This document shows, in pieces, positions 28,687 to 38,070 of a stretch of DNA of 64,000 bases. The stretch covers positions 124,001-188,000 of the forward strand of contig JAPSHX010000002.1 of assembly GCA_031179305.1 (NCBI GenBank), written 5' to 3'. The notes beneath the pieces were generated by a model that saw only the letters and a list, made by a program, of their open reading frames with translations, had not been told where the DNA came from and did not search any database. The position numbers were made by a program, and so were the translations under genes. How positions within the stretch are numbered: the first letter of the stretch is position 1; each line of letters starts with the position of its first letter. Origin of the DNA: Paenarthrobacter sp. GTDB taxonomy: Bacteria > Actinomycetota > Actinomycetes > Actinomycetales > Micrococcaceae.

Positions 28687-29802
28687 ATGGGCCGTGACGC
28701 ACGCTCCTGGGACGAATCCGATGTACGGATCCGTCCCAGCAAAAAAGGATCCAGGCCCCGTACCAAGGATCGTCCCAGTCACGATGACGCCGTAATAGGC
28801 AGGATCATCACTGTTGACCGCGGACGGTACAGGGCGATTGTGGGCGAAGATTCCGCCGACGAACGCATCGTTATCGCAGCCCGCGCCCGTGAACTTCGGC
28901 GGAATCCCGTTGTCCCCGGCGACTTTGTCGCATTGGTGGGTGACGTCTCAGGGTCTCCCGACACGCTGGCACGCCTGGTCCGGGTGGAAGAGCGGAAAAC
29001 CCTCCTTCGCCGGAGCGCTGACGACACAGACCCCATCGAACGGGTGGTTGTAGCCAACGCCGATCAGCTCGTGGTGGTTGTTGCGGCGGCCAACCCGGAG
29101 CCACGCACTGGATTCATCGATCGCGCCCTGGTTGCAGCGTACGACGCCGGTATCGAGCCGTTGCTGCTCATCACCAAGGCGGACGTGAAGGATCCGGCGG
29201 AACTTCTGGCCAATTATCTGAGCTTGGACTTTCCCGTGATCATCAGCCGGACCGCTGACTCCGAGGCAGGCGGCATCGATGCCCGCTCGGATGACGGGCT
29301 TTCAGCCCGGCTGGACAAAGCCGCCGTGTCCCAACTCCGCTCGCACCTGGGTGGAAAAGTCACTGTCATGCTCGGTCACTCCGGGGTGGGCAAATCCACC
29401 ATGGTCAACGCCCTGACAGGGGCAGAGCGGGCCACTGGAGGCGTCAACGCGGTGACGGGCCGGGGCAGGCACACGTCATCTTCGGCTTTGGCGCTGAAGC
29501 TCGACGACGCACCGTCCGGCAGCTGGATCATCGATACTCCAGGCATCCGTTCCTTCGGCTTGGCGCATGTGGATCCGGACCGGATTCTTCATTCCTTCCC
29601 GGATCTTGAACCTGGCACGGAGACCTGTGACCGTGGCTGCAAGCACGGTGCCGCTGCCACCAATTGCGGGCTGGATGCATGGGTGAACGATGGTCATGCA
29701 GGGCCATCAGGAGTAGCCCGGTTGGCCTCCTTGCGCCGCTTGCTGGGTGCAGACCCAAGGCTCGAAGCGAAAGAGACCAAGGAACTGGGCACTGTCAACT
29801 GA
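28687..29802 (+). CDS. rsgA: Ribosome small subunit-dependent GTPase A
   Basis: Circularly permuted GTPase: TKAD, GHSGVGKSTMVNAL, DTPGIRSFG, C-terminal zinc region CDRGCKHGAAATNCGL. Confidence 0.95.
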   Translation: MGRDARSWDESDVRIRPSKKGSRPRTKDRPSHDDAVIGRIITVDRGRYRAIVGEDSADERIVIAARARELRRNPVVPGDFVALVGDVSGSPDTLARLVRVEERKTLLRRSADDTDPIERVVVANADQLVVVVAAANPEPRTGFIDRALVAAYDAGIEPLLLITKADVKDPAELLANYLSLDFPVIISRTADSEAGGIDARSDDGLSARLDKAAVSQLRSHLGGKVTVMLGHSGVGKSTMVNALTGAERATGGVNAVTGRGRHTSSSALALKLDDAPSGSWIIDTPGIRSFGLAHVDPDRILHSFPDLEPGTETCDRGCKHGAAATNCGLDAWVNDGHAGPSGVARLASLRRLLGADPRLEAKETKELGTVN

Positions 29803-29857
29803 TCATTGCCGGCTTCACGTCCCCAACGCATTGTCCGATTCAGGATAGTTTGGTGGC

Positions 29858-30670
29858 ATGACCCATCCCGTTTCCACCTACAACGATGACCTGCGCCTTG
29901 CCCACGTCCTCGCTGATTCAGTCGATGCCCAGACCATGGATCGCTTCAAGGCACTGGACCTGCAGATCGAAACCAAGCCCGACCTCACACCTGTCACTGA
30001 CGCTGACAAGGCAGCTGAGGAAGCAATCCGCGGGCAGTTGTCCCGCTCACGTCCACGGGACGCGGTCCTCGGTGAGGAGTTCGGCAGCAGTGGTCACGGG
30101 TCACGTCGCTGGATCATCGACCCCATCGACGGCACCAAGAACTTCGTCCGCGGCGTCCCGGTGTGGGCGACGTTGATTGCCCTCGTGGATGAAGGGGAAC
30201 CGGTGGTGGGCGTTGTTAGTGCGCCGGCGTTGGGCAAACGATGGTGGGCTGCCAAGGACATGGGCGCCTACATGGGCCGCTCCCTCGCCTCGGCGACACG
30301 GCTCAAGGTGTCCAACGTTTCCCGCCTGGCCGATGCTTCCATGTCGTATTCCAGCCTTTCGGGGTGGAAGGAACGGGGCAACCTGGATCAGTTCCTGGGG
30401 CTGACGGAGGACATCTGGCGCACACGCGCCTACGGCGACTTCTGGTCCTATTGCCTTGTAGCCGAGGGTGCGGTTGATATCGCCTGCGAGCCTGAACTTA
30501 ACCTCTACGACATGGCAGCACTCGTCCCGATCGTGACAGAGGCCGGCGGTCGTTTTACATCCTTGGAAGGCGAAGACGGTCCGTTTGGCGGTAACGCCCT
30601 GGCCACCAACTCGATCCTGCACTCCGAAGTTCTCAAGCGCCTCAACCCCGGATTGGACGATCTTCTCTAA
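29858..30670 (+). CDS. hisN: Histidinol-phosphatase, inositol monophosphatase family
   Basis: [39 protein letters not shown]-terminal [15 protein letters not shown]. Confidence 0.9.
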   Translation: MTHPVSTYNDDLRLAHVLADSVDAQTMDRFKALDLQIETKPDLTPVTDADKAAEEAIRGQLSRSRPRDAVLGEEFGSSGHGSRRWIIDPIDGTKNFVRGVPVWATLIALVDEGEPVVGVVSAPALGKRWWAAKDMGAYMGRSLASATRLKVSNVSRLADASMSYSSLSGWKERGNLDQFLGLTEDIWRTRAYGDFWSYCLVAEGAVDIACEPELNLYDMAALVPIVTEAGGRFTSLEGEDGPFGGNALATNSILHSEVLKRLNPGLDDLL

Positions 30671-30713
30671 ACTTTCCACGCCTGTCCCACCCAAGCAGCG
30701 GCGGAATTTTCGG

Positions 30714-30752
30714 CGGCGGATGACCCCTTTTGGGGGTCTCCGCCGTTTTTTA
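30714..30752 (+). terminator. Rho-independent terminator after hisN
   Basis: CGGCGGA-TGACCCC..GGGGGTC-TCCGCCG then TTTTTT. Confidence 0.8.
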
Positions 30753-30850
30753 TTCGGCGAAAAAGGGATTTGGCATCCGACGTAACAAAGGGCTTAACAA
30801 AAGGCAGTGGCTTTGGAAGCGTCCCCGGATGTGCCTTAGCCTTTTTTACA

Positions 30851-30961
30851 GGTCACGAGTGCCAGCGCTAAACCCCGGTTTGCTGGCCGGCAACCCTCCA
30901 TTCGCGGTGGGGTGCCCCGGGTGACGACCGGGCCGGTCCGGAACGGATGCGGCAAGCGCGG
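30851..30961 (+). ncRNA. SAM-IV riboswitch
   Basis: GGTCACGAGTGCCAGCGCTAAACCCCGGTTTGCTGGCCGGCAACCCTCCATTCGCGGTGGGGTGCCCCGGGTGACGACC core, ending GGCAAGCGCGGA; matches the SAM-IV consensus. Confidence 0.9.
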
Positions 30962-30996
30962 ATCCCCCTATGGGGGTCCCTCTTGAGTGAGGTTCC

Positions 30997-32406
30997 ATGA
31001 GCACTGTCACGTTCAACCCCAACACTATTCCGTCCTTTGCCGAAGAATCCGCAGCAGAGACGACCACCGCTGCGCGTCCGCTTGCCGCGGTCACTGGCGC
31101 TGAGCTGCAGGCTCCGCTGATTCAGGGTGGCCATGTCCGTTACGCAAACTTGGACTACGGCGCATCGGCTCCGGCTTTGACCATCGTCTCGGCCTACCTC
31201 AACGAGGTCCTGCCCTACTACGCCAGCGTTCACCGGGGCGCCGGGTACGCCTCCCAAATCAGCACGTCGGTGTACGAGAACTCAAGGAACATCGTCCGTG
31301 ATTTCGTCGGCGGGCGGGCTGATGACTCAGTAATCTTCACGCGGAACACCACAGACTCTTTGAACCTCCTGGCCGGATGCCTCCCACAGGTGGACGGCGA
31401 GGTTGCAGGTGAAGTCCTCTACTTGGACATCGAGCACCACGCCAACTTGCTTCCGTGGCAAGGAGTCCCCCACCGCAGCGTCGTCGCAGCACCAACCCTG
31501 GCCGGGACACTCGACAAGCTGGAGGCCGAACTTGCCCAGGGCGGGGTCAGCCTGCTGGCCGTGACGGGCGCCTCGAATGTGACCGGGGAGATCCTTCCCA
31601 TCGCCCGCCTTGCTTCGCTTGCCCACGAATACGGCGCACGAATCGTGGTGGACGCTGCGCAGCTCGCACCGCATCGCCGGATCAACATCACCGAGGCGGA
31701 CGTCGACTACATCGTCTTCTCCGGACACAAGCTCTATGCCCCCTTCGGCGCGGGTGTCGTTGTGGGTCGTCCAGACTGGCTCGACGCCGGCATACCGCAC
31801 CTTGCCGGAGGCGGGGCGGTACGTGAAGCGCGCCTGGACTCGGTCAGCTGGGCCGCGGGCCCGGCGCGCCACGAGGGCGGCTCCCCCAACGTGCTGGGCG
31901 CCGCGACACTTGCTCGCGCCGCCCAAGTCCTCGCAGGGTTGGACCAGGACGCGTGGCACGCCCACGAGTCCGCCATCCGCTCGTACCTGGTGCAGGGCCT
32001 GGAGGCCATCGATGGCGTGACCGTCCACAAGATCTTCGCTGACTCCCTGGACACCATCGGTGTGGTCAACTTCTCCGTAGAAGGATTCGACGCCGGACTG
32101 GTTGCGGCTTACCTGGCGGCCGAGCACGGCGTTGGCCTCCGCGATGGCCGGTTCTGCGCCCACCCTCTCCTAAAACGCCTCGGGCTCCCGTCCGGATCCT
32201 TGCGCGCCAGCTTCGGCGTCGGCTCCCGGTTGGAGGACGCCACCAGGCTGCTCGCAGGCATCGAAGGACTCAAGCGCGACGGACTGGGCTGGGACTATGT
32301 GGTGGACGAGGGCCGTTGGGTTCCTGCAAATGACCATCGCAGCTACCCCGAATGGGCCCCGAACACTCCCGGCACTGCGGGCGCAGCCCCCTGCACTGTG
32401 GACTAG
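30997..32406 (+). CDS. Class V aminotransferase / SufS-like cysteine desulfurase family protein
   Basis: VDAAQLAPHRRINITEADVDYIVFSGHKLYAPFGAG PLP lysine motif; GLRDGRFCAHPLLKRLG at the SufS catalytic-Cys position; preceded by riboswitch. Confidence 0.88.
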   Translation: MSTVTFNPNTIPSFAEESAAETTTAARPLAAVTGAELQAPLIQGGHVRYANLDYGASAPALTIVSAYLNEVLPYYASVHRGAGYASQISTSVYENSRNIVRDFVGGRADDSVIFTRNTTDSLNLLAGCLPQVDGEVAGEVLYLDIEHHANLLPWQGVPHRSVVAAPTLAGTLDKLEAELAQGGVSLLAVTGASNVTGEILPIARLASLAHEYGARIVVDAAQLAPHRRINITEADVDYIVFSGHKLYAPFGAGVVVGRPDWLDAGIPHLAGGGAVREARLDSVSWAAGPARHEGGSPNVLGAATLARAAQVLAGLDQDAWHAHESAIRSYLVQGLEAIDGVTVHKIFADSLDTIGVVNFSVEGFDAGLVAAYLAAEHGVGLRDGRFCAHPLLKRLGLPSGSLRASFGVGSRLEDATRLLAGIEGLKRDGLGWDYVVDEGRWVPANDHRSYPEWAPNTPGTAGAAPCTVD

Positions 32407-32477
32407 AAGCACTGTGGACTAGAAGCACTGCGGTAAATTCGTAGGGTACTTTTAGGGACCCTTTGAAGGAGCTTTTC

Positions 32478-33308
32478 GTGGCCCTGCGTTCACCCGCTGC
32501 CTCCAGCGGACAGCCACGCACTCCCGGACCAACCGGGCCGCGTGGTCCAAGGCTGCATGCTTCCCGCCGGCATGAACTCGGTCAGAGCTTTCAGGACGGC
32601 GGCGAACACTATGACCGCGTGCGGCCCGGCTACCCCGCCGATTCCGTGGACTGGCTGCTTCCTCCAGGGGCGCGATGCGCAGCCGACCTCGGAGCAGGCA
32701 CAGGAAAGTTCACGGCACTCCTCGTTGAACGCGGCCTGGAGGTCACTGCCGTCGATCCTTCTACGGACATGTTGGAGCAATTGCGAAAGTCCTTCCCCTA
32801 CGTCAACGCGCTGGAGGGAACGGCCGAGGCAACTGGACTGACGGACTCAGCATTCGACGTCGTCAGCGTTGCCCAGGCTTGGCACTGGTGCGAACCCATC
32901 GCGGCGAGCACGGAGATCGCCCGGATCCTGCGGCCCCACGGGACCTTGGGGCTGATCTGGAATCAATTGGACACTTCAATTCCGTGGGTTCACCGCCTCT
33001 CGCGCATCATGCATGCAGGCGATGTCCACAAGCCCGGATTCCGGCCAGTCATCGGCCCGGAGTTTGAAGGTTTGGAAAGTCATCTGACCCGGTGGGAGGA
33101 TGCCCTGACGCCGGAGGACATCATGGAACTGACCAAGTCCCGCAGCTACTATCTCCGCGCCAACGACGCCACGCGAGCGAAAGTCATGGGCAACCTGGAG
33201 TGGTACCTCTTGGACCACCTCGGCCATGCCCCTGGTGAAACCATCGGGTTGCCGTACATGACGCAGACCTGGCGGGCAGTCAAGGTTCAGGGTTCAACGC
33301 CACGGTAG
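32478..33308 (+). CDS. Class I SAM-dependent methyltransferase
   Basis: CAADLGAGTGKFTALLVERGLEVTAVDPSTDMLEQL motif I/II; AAGGAG RBS before GTG 32478. Confidence 0.9.
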   Translation: MALRSPAASSGQPRTPGPTGPRGPRLHASRRHELGQSFQDGGEHYDRVRPGYPADSVDWLLPPGARCAADLGAGTGKFTALLVERGLEVTAVDPSTDMLEQLRKSFPYVNALEGTAEATGLTDSAFDVVSVAQAWHWCEPIAASTEIARILRPHGTLGLIWNQLDTSIPWVHRLSRIMHAGDVHKPGFRPVIGPEFEGLESHLTRWEDALTPEDIMELTKSRSYYLRANDATRAKVMGNLEWYLLDHLGHAPGETIGLPYMTQTWRAVKVQGSTPR

Positions 33309-33317
33309 GCTTAGGGG

Positions 33318-34031
33318 GTGAAGACCAGTACGCCCTCCTCCTCGATCGAGGACTACGTCAAGGTCATCTACTCCTACACGGAGTGGCAGGACAAGCCAAT
33401 TACGTCGTCCCAGCTTGCCCAGCGCCTGGGAGTGGCTAACTCCTCGGTGTCCGAGATGGTGCGCAAACTCAAGGACCAAGGCCTGGTTGACCACCAACCC
33501 TACAGCGCCATCAGGCTCACCCCCCAGGGCATGCGGCTCGCACTGTCCATGGTGCGCCGGCACCGCCTCATTGAGACGTACTTGGTGGATGAACTCGGCT
33601 ACAGCTGGGACGAGGTGCACGACGAAGCCGAAATGTTGGAACACGCCGTGTCCGATACGTTCATTGAGCGGATGTCTGCCAAGCTTGGACATCCTGTCCG
33701 GGACCCGCACGGAGACCCGATTCCTTCGGCCGATGGTTCGGTCGACTTGCCGCACGCCTACCGAATGATTGAACTGGACCAAGGCCACTCCGGCCGGATC
33801 ACGCGAATCAGCGATGAGAATCCGGACCTCCTGCGATACCTTGCCTCTGAAGAGATCTCCCTGGACGCGCCTGTTGAAGTGGTGGGCCGCAAACCCTTCG
33901 GAGGAGCCCTGGTGGTCCGCATCGGCAGTGGCGCAAAAGGCCGCGAGTTCGACCTCGCGGACGAAGTCACTTCAGCTCTCTGGGTCCAGAGCGCCGAGAC
34001 GCATGAAGGCTGTATTCTTCCGGCCCGCTAA
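33318..34031 (+). CDS. DtxR/MntR-family metal-dependent transcriptional regulator
   Basis: N-terminal HTH (SSQLAQRLGVANSSVSEMVRKLKDQGLVDHQPYSAIRLTPQG), metal-binding/dimerisation helices (DELGYSWDEVHDEAEMLEHAVSD), C-terminal FeoA-like domain. Confidence 0.92.
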   Translation: MKTSTPSSSIEDYVKVIYSYTEWQDKPITSSQLAQRLGVANSSVSEMVRKLKDQGLVDHQPYSAIRLTPQGMRLALSMVRRHRLIETYLVDELGYSWDEVHDEAEMLEHAVSDTFIERMSAKLGHPVRDPHGDPIPSADGSVDLPHAYRMIELDQGHSGRITRISDENPDLLRYLASEEISLDAPVEVVGRKPFGGALVVRIGSGAKGREFDLADEVTSALWVQSAETHEGCILPAR

Positions 34032-34049
34032 GCTTGGGCGCGCTTGAGG

Positions 34050-35504
34050 TCAGCCGCGCTGCCCGCCCGCACCGCCGTCGCCGGAGGCTGCATCAGGTTC
34101 GCTGACGGCGGACGCCGCGGCTTCCTGCGCAGGATTCCGGATTCCGACGGCGGACACCACCGCCCCGAACAGGAACAGGCCCCCGGTTACCAGCAAAGCG
34201 TTGTACAGTCCGTCCCGAGAGAAGGCCGGTCCTACAATCACCCCTGCGAAGGCTATGGAAATGAGCCCCGCGATACGGGCAACAGCGTTGTTCACAGCCG
34301 AACCAATCCCGGCCTCCTCCGAGGGCACAGCACCTAGGATGGCGGCGGTGAGGGGCGCCACCAACGTGGCCAAGCCAATGCCAAAGACTATCTGGCCCGG
34401 CAACACTTGGGTCCAGTAGTTGAGCGGCTCCTGGACAGTCAATGACATCAGGAAGCCCGCACCGCACAGTAGCGGGCCTACCGTCATGAACCATCTGGGG
34501 CCGTACTTTCCGGCGAGGCCACCAAAGTAGGACGCACCCAGCATGAGGATGACTGTGCCGGGAAGCAACGCCATGCCCGCAACCGTGGCGCCCATGCCGC
34601 CTACCTGCTGCAGGTAAATGCCCAACACGAAGAAGCCCAGCGAGATCGCGGCATAGATGGCCAGAGTGGCGAGATTTCCCCAGGCAAAGTTGCGGATCAT
34701 GAAGAGCCTCAACGGCAACATCGGTTCAGCCGTCCGAGCCTCGTGGAAGAGGAAGATCATCATCGCAACCACGCCTGCCACGAGGGGGACCCACACCTCT
34801 GCGCTCCCCCACCCTACCCTCCCCTGTTCGATGAAGGCATACACCGGGCCGCCCAAGCCAACCATGGCCAGGAAAGCTCCCAGGTAGTCGATGCGTTTGC
34901 TCTTGTCCCTCGCAGCATCCGACGCGCGCAGGCGTGCAAGCGTTGGCCAGATGGCAACAGCGGGGATGACATTGATGAAGAAAATCACCCGCCATGAGAG
35001 CAGGTCCACAGCGATGCCGCCGATCAGCGGACCCACAATTGCCGCAGCGCTCGTCCAGCCCGACCACTGCCCGATGGCTTTTGACTGCGCCGGGCCGGAG
35101 AACGACGAGATGATCATGGCCAGCGAACTCGGAACCAGGAGCGCGCCGGCGATCCCTTGCAGTGCCCGGGAGATTACCAACACTTCGCCGGTCCACGCGA
35201 GCCCGCACATCACCGAGGTCACGGCAAAACCGGCCAGCCCCCATTCAAGGATCCTTGCCCTGCCGAAATGGTCAGAGAGTGAACCGGCAACCAGGATTAA
35301 TGCCCCAAGTGTGAGCAGGTAAGCGTCCACCACCCACTGCTGGATGACCAGGCCGCCACCCAGTTCCCTTCCAATGGCTGGCAATGCGAGATTCACCACA
35401 AATCCATCGAGGATAGCGATGAACGACGCCACAATTGCCACCACCAGCACGCGTTTCTGGAGAGGTGTGCTCGGCGGAAGGACCGCAGCGTCAGTCATGT
35501 GCAC
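34050..35504 (-). CDS. MFS transporter, DHA2-like drug efflux type
   Basis: Multi-TM; LPAIGRELGGGLVIQQWVVDAYLLTLGALILVAGSLSDHFGRARI. Confidence 0.92.
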   Translation of the reverse strand: MHMTDAAVLPPSTPLQKRVLVVAIVASFIAILDGFVVNLALPAIGRELGGGLVIQQWVVDAYLLTLGALILVAGSLSDHFGRARILEWGLAGFAVTSVMCGLAWTGEVLVISRALQGIAGALLVPSSLAMIISSFSGPAQSKAIGQWSGWTSAAAIVGPLIGGIAVDLLSWRVIFFINVIPAVAIWPTLARLRASDAARDKSKRIDYLGAFLAMVGLGGPVYAFIEQGRVGWGSAEVWVPLVAGVVAMMIFLFHEARTAEPMLPLRLFMIRNFAWGNLATLAIYAAISLGFFVLGIYLQQVGGMGATVAGMALLPGTVILMLGASYFGGLAGKYGPRWFMTVGPLLCGAGFLMSLTVQEPLNYWTQVLPGQIVFGIGLATLVAPLTAAILGAVPSEEAGIGSAVNNAVARIAGLISIAFAGVIVGPAFSRDGLYNALLVTGGLFLFGAVVSAVGIRNPAQEAAASAVSEPDAASGDGGAGGQRG

Positions 35505-35535
35505 AGCCTACGCCCGGGAAGTCCCGTATCGTTGA

Positions 35536-35904
35536 GTGGTGATTAGCAGACGTGATGCCGCATTGGCCCTTGATATTTCGATGGAAATGGCCCAACGCCA
35601 CGGCATTCCGTCCCGACTCTCCGAGGCCGAGCTCAGGGACATCCAGGACAACCCTCCGGCGTGGTTGGTACAGTCCCGGGCCAACCGCACCGGCAAGCGA
35701 CCGGTCTGGGTCCACCTGACCTGTGCTGTATGTGGATACACCGAGGCCGTTCGCCCCAAGAAATGGTGGCCGGACTTTTCCTTCGTCTTCTGTGGCACCC
35801 ACCGGAACAGCGAACTTCCCGAACTTTTCCTCGGCGATGTCCGCAGCGAATATGAAGGCGTAGGAAGCCGATTCATCGGCGTTGTGGACGTCCGCGAGGA
35901 CTAG
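35536..35904 (+). CDS. Hypothetical protein with possible small zinc site
   Basis: 122-aa ORF divergent from the MFS gene; LTCAVCGYTEAVRPKKWWPDFSFVFCGTHR Cys/His cluster. Confidence 0.6.
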   Translation: MVISRRDAALALDISMEMAQRHGIPSRLSEAELRDIQDNPPAWLVQSRANRTGKRPVWVHLTCAVCGYTEAVRPKKWWPDFSFVFCGTHRNSELPELFLGDVRSEYEGVGSRFIGVVDVRED

Positions 35905-36884
35905 GCCAGCTGGCTCATTTCGGATGGAACGGCCGTAAGCTTCAGTACTTTGCCTTCCCGGAGAACAGTCAGCGGTAACGGCTCGCCGATTGCCTCGGCG
36001 AACAGCAATTTCTGCAAGCTTTCAGCGCTGGACACTGCGCGATCTTGCGCACGCAGCACCACATCTCCCGGTTGGAGTCCGGACAGCTCGGCGGGCGATC
36101 CTGGGATCACCTCCACCACCCGCAGGCCTTCTTTCTGCCCGGTCCGCACCACTGCACTGGCATCCAATGGTATTGGCGTGCTCACCAGGCCCAGGTAAGC
36201 ACGGCGCACCCGGCCGTCCCTCAACAGCGCCGCAATGATGCGCCGGGTTGTGGTGTTGATGGGTACTGCCAGCCCCAGCCCAAGGCCCGCAACGGCGGTG
36301 TTGATACCCACGATGCGTCCCCTCGTATCGGCCAGTGCACCCCCGGAGTTCCCTGGGTTGAGCGCAGCATCGGTTTGAATGACATCCTCAATCACCCGCC
36401 TGTGCTCGCCCGCCCTTACGGGGATGGAACGCCCCAACCCGCTCACCACGCCAGCAGTTACCGAGCCGGCCAAACCGAGCGGATTCCCCACGGCGATCAC
36501 CAGTTGGCCCACCCGCAAGGTGTCAGCATTGCCCAGCAAAGCCGGAGGCGGGGTTGACTTCACGCCACGGACCACGGCCAGGTCGGAGAGGGGATCTGCG
36601 CCCACCAGTTCCACATCAGTTTGCTTGCCATCCGCGAAAACGGCCCGCCCGGATTGGATGCCTGACACCACGTGGGCGTTGGTCAGCATGTTGCCGTCGC
36701 CGGTGAAGACCACAGCTGAACCGCTTCCTCCGCGAACCCGTCCGCGGCGGTCTGTACTCGTCATTTCGATGGCAGCAACATGGGGCGTCACCGACTCAGC
36801 AACCCGTATGACAATTTGTGAGTACGCGTCCAAGGCGCCGTCGTCGTCTGACGCCTGTTCTTCGAAAGCCTCGCTTGTCGTCAT
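35901..36884 (-). CDS. S1C trypsin-like serine protease with PDZ domain (HtrA/DegP-like)
   Basis: TNAHVVSG, DLAVV, LNPGNSGGALADTRGRIVGINTAVA catalytic motifs, C-terminal PDZ (GSPAELSGLQPGDVVLRAQDRAV). Confidence 0.92.
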   Translation of the reverse strand: MTTSEAFEEQASDDDGALDAYSQIVIRVAESVTPHVAAIEMTSTDRRGRVRGGSGSAVVFTGDGNMLTNAHVVSGIQSGRAVFADGKQTDVELVGADPLSDLAVVRGVKSTPPPALLGNADTLRVGQLVIAVGNPLGLAGSVTAGVVSGLGRSIPVRAGEHRRVIEDVIQTDAALNPGNSGGALADTRGRIVGINTAVAGLGLGLAVPINTTTRRIIAALLRDGRVRRAYLGLVSTPIPLDASAVVRTGQKEGLRVVEVIPGSPAELSGLQPGDVVLRAQDRAVSSAESLQKLLFAEAIGEPLPLTVLREGKVLKLTAVPSEMSQLA

Positions 36885-37013
36885 CTGGTGCCTCCTGCCA
36901 AGGACCGCCGCGCTTCACCGCTACCTTCGGCGACGCGTCTACCCTGTACAACTGCCATACAGTTGCCGGTAGTCCGGAAGTTGATACGCCGTGGGTGAAC
37001 GATGGCGCCTGTG

Positions 37014-37054
37014 GCAAAAAGAAAGCCCCCGGATCACAAGGATCCGAGGGCTTT
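37014..37054 (-). terminator. Terminator of ssrA
   Basis: Minus strand AAAGCCCTCGGATCC-TTGT-GATCCGGGGGCTTT followed by CTTTTT. Confidence 0.8.
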
Positions 37055-37057
37055 CCG

Positions 37058-37426
37058 AGGTGGAGATGGGGGGAATTGAACCCCCGTCCGATGTCGTTTT
37101 GTCAGGGCTTCTCCGGGCGCAGTTCGCGTCGGATTTTCTCGGCCCCAGCCATCCTGCGAACAGGTGGCTGATCCGGGCCCAGTCATCTAAAAGTCCCGTT
37201 TACCTCAATGACGAAGGCAAACAGCAGTGGCTATCTAAATGACGCCAGGAACCGGGGCGATAGCAACCCCGGGCTGACGGACTGTCTTACTGCTTAGGCA
37301 GCGAGAGCGAAGTCAGTGCGCTTAGATTCGGCACTTATTGGTTTGCAGACAGCGTTTACGAGATAATTCTGCATCCTCGGCCCGCTTCACCTGTCGCGAC
37401 TAACATCGTCGAAACCGATCATCCCC
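37058..37426 (-). ncRNA. ssrA: tmRNA (transfer-messenger RNA)
   Basis: Minus strand 5' GGGGATGATCGGTTTCGACGATG; 3' GGGGGTTCAATTCCCCCCATCTCCACC; tag ORF ends ...ESKRTDFALAA*; next to smpB. Confidence 0.96.
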
Positions 37427-37523
37427 GTATTTTGTTACCAAACCCGGCAAGAGTTTTGAACTCTCGTCGGACTACCTATCATAACGCATCCATCCGGCGG
37501 ATCATTCCCCGGAGCCACGCTAG

Positions 37524-37994
37524 CTAACGTCGGTTGCGTTCCCGCAACTCACGCAGCGACTCACGCTTGTCCTGCTGTTCACGGAGCGTCTGGCGCTTGT
37601 CGTAATCCTTCTTGCCGCGGGCAATGGCAATCTCCACCTTGGCACGGCCGTCCAGGAAGTAGAGCTGAAGCGGCACTACCGTGAAGCCGGACTCGCGAAT
37701 TTTCTGCGAAATCTTGTCCAGTTCATCGCGGTGCAGCAGGAGCTTGCGACGGCGACGTGCGGCATGGTTGGTCCAGCTCCCCTGGTGATACTCGGGGATA
37801 TGGATGCCCTCCATCCACAGTTCGTCGTTGTAGAAGGTGCAGAAGCCATCAACCATGGAGGCATGACCTTCACGGAGGGACTTCACCTCTGTTCCCATGA
37901 GGGCAATGCCTGCCTCGTAGGTGTCCAGGACATGGTAGTTATGCCGGGCCTTCCGATTGGTGGCCACTACCTTACGGCCACTTTCCTTGGGCAC
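37524..37994 (-). CDS. smpB: SsrA-binding protein
   Basis: VVATNRKARHNYHVLDTYEAGIALMGTEVKSLREGHASMVDGFCTF; KKDYDKRQTLREQQDKRE tail. Confidence 0.97.
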   Translation of the reverse strand: MPKESGRKVVATNRKARHNYHVLDTYEAGIALMGTEVKSLREGHASMVDGFCTFYNDELWMEGIHIPEYHQGSWTNHAARRRRKLLLHRDELDKISQKIRESGFTVVPLQLYFLDGRAKVEIAIARGKKDYDKRQTLREQQDKRESLRELRERNRR

Positions 37995-38070
37995 GGTAGA
38001 ACTCCTTGTTAGATGCGGATTTCAACTAGTGTACGCCAGCGCGGCACAGTCCCTGCGCGCCATCCGCACG

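Noticed and set aside
36991-37242. 83-aa ORF overlapping the ssrA 3' end
   Set aside because: Lies within the tmRNA and its terminator; the RNA explains the sequence.
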